A stretch of 25,310 nt of DNA from contig JBJXFX010000023.1 of assembly GCA_046152925.1 (NCBI GenBank), positions 1 through 25,310 on the forward strand, in the 5' to 3' direction. A program made the position numbers and the translations under genes. Positions 20,634-25,310 of the stretch are shown piece by piece; the first letter of the stretch is position 1; each line of letters opens with the position of its first letter. The notes beneath the pieces are model-generated. The model made no database searches and was not told where the DNA came from. It was given only the letters and a program-made list of their open reading frames with translations. Origin of the DNA: CAMAUF01 sp046152925. Its GTDB lineage: Bacteria > Chloroflexota > Dehalococcoidia > Tepidiformales > Tepidiformaceae.

Positions 20634-21848
20634 GTGACCACGCCGTTACGCGATAAGCTGCGCGCGGCGCTCCATCAGCCCGTGCGGGCCGACGCCCTCC
20701 CGCGCGCGGAGAGCGTGACCGAGCTGGCCGACCTCTCGGCGCTCGGCGGGCGTTGGTTCCAGTCGCCGCAGGGGCCGGGGTACGTGGTCGAGAGCGTCTA
20801 CGAGGCTGGCTGGGCGCATGGCAAGGTCGTCTTGCATCGAGCCCTGACCGTGGACCCGGCGAAGCTTGCGGGGCAATGCCGTGATGAGCGTCTCTCCGCC
20901 TGCGAGCCGAAGGACTTCCTCTACGTTGACACGGAGACGACCGGCCTCGGCGGGGCGGGCGCCTTGGTCTTTCTGGCGGGGGTGGCGCGGTTCGACGGGT
21001 CGCTGCTTCGCTTGCGCCAGTACGTCCTGCCTTCGCCAGCGTACGAAGGCGGGTTGCTCGGCGGTTTGGCGCGTGAGCTGGCGGAGGCCCGGGCGCTGGT
21101 GAGCTACAACGGGAAGTCGTTCGACCTGCCATTGCTCGAGAGCCGCTACATCCTCTCCCGCGAACGCCCGACGTTCCGCACGCTCCCCCACCTGGACCTG
21201 TTGCACCCGAACCGGCGGCTGTTCCGGGGCGAGTTCGACTCGCATCGCCTCGTCCAGATGGAAGTTGAGGTCTTGGGATTCGAGCGCGAGAGCGATTGCC
21301 CGTCGCACGAAGTTCCGGAACGGTATTTTCGCTTCCAACGGACGAGCGACCCGACCCACATCGCGCCCGTCTTGCGACACAACGCGTGGGACATCCTCTC
21401 GTTGGTGGCGCTGGCAGCGCACCTCGGCGCGATCTGCAACGGCGAAGAGCAGCCGCTGCAGGCAGCGCGGGCGGCGCAATACGCCGGCGAGCTGGAGTCG
21501 GCGGTGACGCACTTCGAGGCAGCGTTGAACGCGGGGCTGGGGCGCGCACAGCGCTTGGAGGCGATGGAGCGGTCGGCGGAGGCCTGCAAGCGCTTGAAGC
21601 GGCACGAGGAGGCGGCCGACTGGTGGCGAAGGCTGATCGCGGAGCCCCGAAGCCGCAGGCTGAAGCCGTATGTCGAGCTCGCGAAGCTGTTGGAACACCA
21701 ACTCCGCGACCGGGCGGAGGCGCTGCGCGTGACGACCGAGGCGCTCGACCTGGTCGAACGCGGCCTCCTGCCGCAGGGCCCCGCGAACAGCGAGCTGACC
21801 CAAGACGGGCTGCGCAAGCGCCAGGAACGGCTGGCTTCGCGAATCTAA
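20634..21848 (+). CDS. YprB-like ribonuclease-H-fold exonuclease with helical C-terminus
   Basis: The 404-residue protein has an N-terminal linker (LPRAESVTELADLSALGGRW), then an RNase-H-like exonuclease domain. FLYVDTETTGLGGAG carries D99 and E101 (DEDD-type metal ligands), LVSYNGKSFDLPLLESRY is Exo II-like, and RHNAWDILSLVALAAHL supplies the late Asp. This matches the YprB/RNase_H_2 group of predicted 3'-5' exonucleases. The C-terminal 130 residues (QAARAAQYAGELESAVTHFE, then RLEAMERSAEACKRLKRHEE) look like TPR-type helical repeats for protein binding. The GTG start at 20634 has only a weak upstream AGG, so the first residues are less certain. It is a lone gene, convergent with the propeller gene. 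Confidence 0.85.
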   Translation: MTTPLRDKLRAALHQPVRADALPRAESVTELADLSALGGRWFQSPQGPGYVVESVYEAGWAHGKVVLHRALTVDPAKLAGQCRDERLSACEPKDFLYVDTETTGLGGAGALVFLAGVARFDGSLLRLRQYVLPSPAYEGGLLGGLARELAEARALVSYNGKSFDLPLLESRYILSRERPTFRTLPHLDLLHPNRRLFRGEFDSHRLVQMEVEVLGFERESDCPSHEVPERYFRFQRTSDPTHIAPVLRHNAWDILSLVALAAHLGAICNGEEQPLQAARAAQYAGELESAVTHFEAALNAGLGRAQRLEAMERSAEACKRLKRHEEAADWWRRLIAEPRSRRLKPYVELAKLLEHQLRDRAEALRVTTEALDLVERGLLPQGPANSELTQDGLRKRQERLASRI

Positions 21849-21862
21849 GGCTGGACGGAGAT

Positions 21863-21967
21863 GGCCCCAGCGCTGGAACGCCGGGGCCTCGAGGACGATA
21901 CTGCCGCGACCGGTCGCGGTGCGCTTGCTTCGCCGTCGGAGGAGGGCACGAGTGCGTGCCCGCCTCC
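21863..21967. terminator. Cluster of stem-loops between convergent genes
   Basis: Three structures lie in the gap 21849-21996. GGCCCC/GGGGCC (21863-21868 with 21883-21888) has an inner GCG/CGC pair. A perfect 16-base palindrome (CCGCGACCGGTCGCGG) spans 21904-21919. GGGCAC/GTGCCC (21944-21949 with 21956-21961) has a loop of six and is flanked by GGA/CCTCC pairing. No T-run follows. Their place between two convergent stops suggests termination or insulation. Confidence 0.5.
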
Positions 21968-21996
21968 CCAGTGTCCCGTGCGCGACGACTGCCGGC

Positions 21997-23154
21997 CTAC
22001 CAGCTCGCCGCGGTGATGCTCAGGATGGGCGGCAGCGTCCCCGGCAGCCGCTCCCAGCGCTCGCCGAGGTTCGAGCTCCCAAAGATCTCGCCGTTGGTCG
22101 TCCCCACGTAGACGCCCTCGGGCGTTTCGCCGTCCGTGTCCAAAGCCTCGCGGTAGGCGCTCTGATAGTCGTGCGGGCCGGGCAGGCCGTTGGTCAGCCC
22201 TTGCCACGTCTTGCCGCCGTCGCCGCTGCGGTACACCGCGAACTGCCCGGCACAAACACGAAAGTTGTCGCGCTCAAACTCAAGCGGCACGACGAACACG
22301 TAGTCCGGATGGTTCCGCGTGACTGCAAGCGGGAAACCGTGGAAGGACGGCAGCCCTTCCGTCACATCGTCCCAGCCCTGCCCGCGCTTCTCGCTCACGA
22401 ACACGCCAACGTGCGCCTGGCCCCAAAGCCGGTCCGGCTGCTTCGTATCCAAGATCAGCTTGTGAAACTCGTCCAGCGCCGCGGGGTCGACCCCCTCCGG
22501 CACCTTCGGGTTCGCAAAGTCCGGGAACATTTCGATCGCCTGGGCCATCATGTCCTTCGCCGCCTGCGTGGTCGCCACTATGCCGTGCGAAATCAGGCTC
22601 CACGTCTCCCCGCCATCGTCGCTCACGTAGCTCCCACCGGTGCTAATCGCGATGTACATCCGGCGCGCGTCCCGCGGGTCGATCTGGATGGAGTGCAGGC
22701 AGGAATCGCCCGCTCCACCGGCGCCGTTCCAGAACTCGCGGTAGGGATGCCGGTTCAGCCCATCGACGGGCTTCCAGCTTTCGCCCCAGTCCTCGCTCTT
22801 GAAAAGGCCCGCGGGCTGGGCCCCGGCCCAGACCACGCCCGGCTGGCTCGCGTGCCCCGGTGCTACGTGCCACATCGCGCCGATCGAAATCCCCATGTCT
22901 TCCGGAAACGCGAGCCCGGGACTGCGCTGCTCCCAGGTATCTCCCCCGTCGTCGCTCCAGGCGACCGATTGCCCCCAGGCCCAGTGATGGCACGCCGCGA
23001 ACAGCCGCACCGGCGTCCGGCGCGTGTCCGCCGCCAGGTGCGATACGGTCCAGCCTGGCATGATCGGCTTCGACACTGTCCAAGTGCGGCGGGCTTCGTC
23101 CGCCGTGTACAGCCACGCCCCCTTCTTGGTCCCGACGAGAAGATGGACGACCAT
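21997..23154 (-). CDS. BNR/Asp-box beta-propeller protein (sialidase/VPS10-like fold)
   Basis: The 385-residue protein is made of Asp-box repeats (S-x-D-x-G-x-T-W) spaced as in multi-bladed propellers: WSDDGGDTWEQR, KSEDWGESWKPV, VSDDGGETWSLI and RSGDGGKTWQGL, with weaker copies SEKRGQGWDD and SSNLGERWERL. This is typical of WD40/YVTN/BNR-like proteins related to the photosystem assembly factor Ycf48 and sortilin VPS10. It has no signal peptide, and the opening VVHLLVGTKKGAWLYTAD is the first blade. No catalytic sialidase residues (Arg triad) are evident, so a binding role is likelier. GGAGG six bases before ATG 23154 and a good promoter support the start. An exact function is not assigned. 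Confidence 0.85.
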   Translation of the reverse strand: MVVHLLVGTKKGAWLYTADEARRTWTVSKPIMPGWTVSHLAADTRRTPVRLFAACHHWAWGQSVAWSDDGGDTWEQRSPGLAFPEDMGISIGAMWHVAPGHASQPGVVWAGAQPAGLFKSEDWGESWKPVDGLNRHPYREFWNGAGGAGDSCLHSIQIDPRDARRMYIAISTGGSYVSDDGGETWSLISHGIVATTQAAKDMMAQAIEMFPDFANPKVPEGVDPAALDEFHKLILDTKQPDRLWGQAHVGVFVSEKRGQGWDDVTEGLPSFHGFPLAVTRNHPDYVFVVPLEFERDNFRVCAGQFAVYRSGDGGKTWQGLTNGLPGPHDYQSAYREALDTDGETPEGVYVGTTNGEIFGSSNLGERWERLPGTLPPILSITAASW

Positions 23155-23198
23155 GACACGCCTCCAGCCGCTAGCTTTCCACAACCTGCGGCGGGCGT

Positions 23199-23228
23199 AG
23201 TGTACGAACGCGTAAGGTAACCTGTCAA
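23199..23228 (-). promoter_or_regulatory. Sigma-70-type promoter for the propeller gene
   Basis: TTGACA (23228-23223) and TACACT (23204-23199) on the minus strand are 18 bases apart. This is the best -35 match in the window. Transcription from about 23192 gives a leader near 38 bases with GGAGG. The AT-richer stretch 23229-23255 also faces the CGNR gene and may hold its promoter. Confidence 0.65.
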
Positions 23229-23265
23229 TCGACTTTACTAGTTAGATAGAGGACAATGCCGCGAG

Positions 23266-24006
23266 ATGCTTACACCTGCGACCGGGGCCGACACCACCGT
23301 AGCTCCCGAGCCGCTGCGCGCGATCCAAGAACTGCTCAACGCGGTCGACGCCGAGCCGGGCGAGTCTGAAATTGCCCTCGCCACCCTCGTCCGCGACCGC
23401 TACGCCGCCGGCGTCAGCCAGGCCGCCCTCGCCTCGGACCACGGCATCAGCCAACGGCTCGTCAGCGCAATCGTCCGCCAACGCAGGCTGCCCGACACCT
23501 CGTTCCAGCGCCACCCGCTCGACGGGATCGCAGATGGCGCGACCGCCGCCGCCTGGCTCGCCGCCCGCGGCCTGCTCCCCGCTGGCGCACCCCCGCTGAC
23601 GTCAGCCGAACACAACCAGCTCATCGCCCTGCGTGACGCCTTTCGCGCGCTCGCGTTGGCCAACAACGGCCAACCGGGCCGCGAGACCGCGTCCGCCGTT
23701 CTCGACCAGATCGCGGCCGCGGCGCCGCTCGTCATCGTCTCCGAGCCGAATGGGCCAGCGCTTGTGCCGGCCGGCGTCGGGTTCGAAGCGGCGCTTGCCC
23801 GCCTCCTCGCGATTTACTTCGCCGCCGGCCTCCAGGGGACGTGGCCCCGCCTCAAGATCTGCCCGGCCCACCGCTGCCTCTGGGCCTTCTACGACGCCTC
23901 GAAGAACCAGTCCCGGACGTGGTGTTCGATGGCCGTCTGCGGGAACCGTGCGAAGGCCGAGGCGTTCCAGGCGCGCCGCAAGGCCACGGTCCCCGGTCGC
24001 GCCTGA
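23266..24006 (+). CDS. CGNR zinc-finger/ABATE-domain regulator with an extra HTH
   Basis: The 246-residue protein ends with a CGNR zinc finger: C199 and C204 (KICPAHRCLWAFYDASKNQS), and C220 and C225 (WCSMAVCGNRAKA). Before it lies the ABATE domain (LRAIQELLNAVDAEPG at 17-32, AAAWLAARGLLPAG near 94-107, and RDAFRALALANNGQ). Between the two ABATE pieces residues 39-73 read TLVRDRYAAGVSQAALASDH and GISQRLVSAIVRQR. This looks like an inserted DNA-binding HTH (alpha-turn-alpha with GVSQxxLAxxxGISQxxVSxI). Known ABATE/CGNR proteins are stress-response transcription regulators. A separate HTH inside the domain is unusual. It is divergent from the propeller gene, a possible target. The start at 23266 lacks a strong ribosome site. 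Confidence 0.85.
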   Translation: MLTPATGADTTVAPEPLRAIQELLNAVDAEPGESEIALATLVRDRYAAGVSQAALASDHGISQRLVSAIVRQRRLPDTSFQRHPLDGIADGATAAAWLAARGLLPAGAPPLTSAEHNQLIALRDAFRALALANNGQPGRETASAVLDQIAAAAPLVIVSEPNGPALVPAGVGFEAALARLLAIYFAAGLQGTWPRLKICPAHRCLWAFYDASKNQSRTWCSMAVCGNRAKAEAFQARRKATVPGRA

Positions 24007-24028
24007 GGCCTACCACTGTGACCCCTGC

Positions 24029-24034
24029 TAACCT
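24029..24034 (+). promoter_or_regulatory. -10-like hexamer for ispD
   Basis: TAACCT is seven bases before ATG 24042. There is no Shine-Dalgarno, so the transcript is probably leaderless. Confidence 0.45.
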
Positions 24035-24041
24035 GGCGACC

Positions 24042-24704
24042 ATGCAAGCCGACGCAATCATCGTCGCCGCTGGCTCGTCGACCCGGTTCGGCGGCGACAA
24101 GCTCCTAGTCGAACTCGCTGGCCGGCCCGTGCTCGCCTGGACGCTCGCCGCCTACGAGGCGGCCGGGAACGTCGGCCGGATCATCGTCGTCACCGCCGAA
24201 GAACGCCGCGCGACTGTGGAGGCGCTCGGCCAGCAGTGGGCGCCTAGGAAGTTCGCCGGCACGGTCCCCGGCGGCGCCCGACGCCGCGATAGCGTGGAAG
24301 CTGGCCTCCGCGCGTCGAAGTCCCGTTATGTTGCGGTCGCCGACGGCGCCCGCCCGTTGACCACGCCCGATGCCATCGACCGCTGCATCGCCGCCGCGCA
24401 GGGCCACCCCGGCGCGATCCTCGCGATCCCTGTCACCGACACGATTAAAGAGGTCGCTGACGGACGCATCACCGGTCACCCCGACCGCGCGCGCCTCTGG
24501 GCTGCCCAGACGCCACAGGTCGTCCTCCGCCAGGCCTGGCTCGAGGCCGCCGCCGCCAGCGACGGCGACGAAACCGACGACGCCGCGATGCTCTCCCGCC
24601 TCGGCCTCGAATGCCGCGTCGTCGAAGGCTCGCCGGAAAACCTCAAAGTCACCCGACCCCTGGACTTGGTCCTGGCAGAGCGCATCTTGGCAACCCGAAC
24701 GTGA
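24042..24704 (+). CDS. ispD: 2-C-methyl-D-erythritol 4-phosphate cytidylyltransferase
   Basis: The 220-residue protein catalyses the CTP-dependent step of the MEP isoprenoid pathway, forming CDP-ME. It has AAGSSTRFGGDK (9-20), with R15 and K20 equivalent to the catalytic Arg20 and Lys27 of the E. coli enzyme. It also has GTVPGGARRRDSVEAGL, VADGARPLTTPDAID, AIPVTDTIKEV and RLWAAQTPQVV, in the IspD order. DGARP replaces the common HDAARP: the usual His is Ala, while Asp-x-Ala-Arg-Pro is kept. The length is typical. The start at 24042 follows a leaderless-type -10 box. It is followed after 32 bases by ispF, the next-but-one step of the same pathway. Confidence 0.94.
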   Translation: MQADAIIVAAGSSTRFGGDKLLVELAGRPVLAWTLAAYEAAGNVGRIIVVTAEERRATVEALGQQWAPRKFAGTVPGGARRRDSVEAGLRASKSRYVAVADGARPLTTPDAIDRCIAAAQGHPGAILAIPVTDTIKEVADGRITGHPDRARLWAAQTPQVVLRQAWLEAAAASDGDETDDAAMLSRLGLECRVVEGSPENLKVTRPLDLVLAERILATRT

Positions 24705-24730
24705 CCCATAGGGCGGTACGCCGGTAGTCT
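24701..24730 (+). promoter_or_regulatory. Candidate promoter for ispF
   Basis: TAGTCT (24725-24730) is six bases before ATG 24737 and GTGACC (24701-24706) is 18 bases upstream of it. There is no Shine-Dalgarno. This would allow ispF to be transcribed leaderless apart from ispD. Confidence 0.45.
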
Positions 24731-24736
24731 GCTCAC

Positions 24737-25264
24737 ATGTTCCGCGTCGGCCAGGGCGAAGACATCCACCGCATCGATGAAGCGCGAACCCTCGTGATCG
24801 GCGGCGTCATCATCGAAGAAGGTCCCGGTCTTGCCGGCCATAGCGACGCCGACATCCTCCTCCACGCCCTCACCGACGCCGTCCTCGGCGCCGCCGCCCT
24901 CGGCGATATCGGCCACTACTTCCCCCCCAGCGACCCACGCTACGCCCACGCCGATAGCGCCGACTTCCTCCGCAAGGCCCTCGCCCTCGCCCGAGAGGCC
25001 GGTTGGGAGCTCGTCAACCTCGACTCCACCGTCCGCACGGAAAAGCCCAAGCTCGCGCCCTACATCCCCCACATCCGCGACCGGATCGCCGAAATCACCG
25101 GCCTTCCCCTCGACGCCGTCAGCGTCAAAGCCAAGACCGCCGAAAAGCTCGACGCCGTCGGCCGCGGCGAAGCGATGTTCGCCACCGCCATCGTGTTGCT
25201 CGAGAGGAAAGACCAAACATCAAAGAGAAACGCACTACCCGAGGGACCAAGGACTAAGGACTAA
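24737..25264 (+). CDS. ispF: 2-C-methyl-D-erythritol 2,4-cyclodiphosphate synthase
   Basis: The 175-residue protein forms the cyclodiphosphate MEcPP from CDP-ME 2-phosphate as a trimer with Zn2+. The metal ligands D9, H11 and H43 are in GEDIHRI and LLHALTDAVLGA. GHSDADILLHA and LGDIGHYFPPSD are the other signature stretches, and AEKLDAVGRGEAMFA matches the CDP-binding end. The core ends at about residue 158 (IVLLERK). A 17-residue basic tail (QTSKRNALPEGPRTKD) is extra, and part of it is encoded by a GGACTAA tandem repeat. It lies directly after ispD. ispE and the other pathway genes are not in the window. Confidence 0.95.
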   Translation: MFRVGQGEDIHRIDEARTLVIGGVIIEEGPGLAGHSDADILLHALTDAVLGAAALGDIGHYFPPSDPRYAHADSADFLRKALALAREAGWELVNLDSTVRTEKPKLAPYIPHIRDRIAEITGLPLDAVSVKAKTAEKLDAVGRGEAMFATAIVLLERKDQTSKRNALPEGPRTKD

Positions 25265-25269
25265 GGACT
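25244..25269 (+). repeat. Tandem 7-base repeat at the ispF stop
   Basis: GGACCAA, GGACTAA, GGACTAA and a partial GGACT run head to tail from 25244 to 25269. The third unit supplies the TAA stop of ispF. The repeat encodes the last residues GPRTKD. Slippage here would shift or extend the tail. Confidence 0.85.
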
Positions 25270-25296
25270 CTGCCGGCGCTGAAACGAGAAGAGGGC

Positions 25297-25310
25297 TGCC
25301 CATGCGGGCA
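25297..25310 (+). other. Start of a further gene or structured leader, cut by the window edge
   Basis: TGCCC-ATGC-GGGCA (25297-25310) can fold as a 5-bp hairpin and continues beyond the edge. An ATG at 25302 is preceded by GAGAAGAGGG, which could be a ribosome site, so a CDS may begin here. The combination of GAGAAGAG with a following GC stem also recalls the foot of a T-box leader. There is too little sequence to decide. Confidence 0.3.

Noticed and set aside
20639..21803. Long minus-strand frames opposite the YprB-like gene
   Set aside because: They are Arg/Gln-rich shadows. The plus frame has the DxE metal motif and helical repeats.
1..25310. tRNA genes, rRNA, CRISPR arrays or intact insertion sequences
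   Set aside because: No cloverleaf with GTTCRA and CCA-end arrangement, no regularly spaced repeats, and no complete transposase were seen by eye. A covariance-model scan would be decisive.

Overview
The window is high-GC bacterial chromosome with densely packed genes on both strands, short intergenic gaps and many ATGA or longer overlaps. No rRNA, tRNA or CRISPR array was seen. The gene mix fits a free-living, probably aerobic member of the Chloroflexota (Dehalococcoidia-like): MEP-pathway ispD and ispF side by side, a THUMP-like methyltransferase, a CGNR zinc-finger regulator, Rieske and steroid-type flavin oxidoreductases, and many apparently leaderless genes. This taxonomic guess is inference only. 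No marker gene in the window settles it.

Region 1 (1-7638) is catabolic or oxidative. A minus-strand run reads DinB-like protein, 3-ketosteroid-dehydrogenase-like flavoprotein, exported TasA/CalY-like protein, VOC protein, then a lipocalin-like protein cut by the left edge. It has a recognisable promoter upstream and a second one at the flavoprotein/exported-protein junction. Next come an unrecognised Ala-rich protein with an AGNRA motif, a limonene-epoxide-hydrolase-like enzyme with its full catalytic set, a divergent aldo/keto reductase, and a Rieske ring-hydroxylating oxygenase alpha subunit. Together they suggest oxidation of terpenoid, steroid or aromatic substrates. The substrate cannot be read from sequence.

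Region 2 (7802-12812) is a five-gene plus-strand surface-sugar operon: PglC-type phosphoglycosyl transferase, membrane-anchored PglF/WbpM-type 4,6-dehydratase, WbpD-type N-acetyltransferase, DegT-type aminotransferase and a SAM methyltransferase. It could make and load an acetamido-sugar onto undecaprenyl phosphate.

Region 3 (12852-18894) holds housekeeping and small genes: Fe-S scaffold, GNAT acetyltransferase, small membrane protein ending at a clear bidirectional terminator, excisionase-like HTH protein, THUMP-like methyltransferase, HAD phosphatase overlapping a flavodoxin-family protein, a 115-residue unknown, a frameshifted membrane-anchored gene, a Cys-rich 67-residue protein and a D-amino-acid-oxidase-family enzyme.

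Region 4 (18989-25310) holds an acyl-CoA-dehydrogenase-family enzyme; a roughly 410-bp degenerate stretch with remnants of an ISNCY-like transposase and a PIN-domain gene; a YprB-like exonuclease; a BNR/Asp-box beta-propeller; a CGNR regulator carrying an extra HTH; and ispD followed by ispF. The right edge cuts into the leader or start of another transcript.

Overall signal: at least eight start codons (7802, 12852, 15730, 15768, 18894, 18989, 24042, 24737) sit 5-8 bases after a TANNNT -10-like hexamer and lack a Shine-Dalgarno sequence. Other genes have GGAGG-type sites. Both leaderless and Shine-Dalgarno initiation therefore appear to be used.
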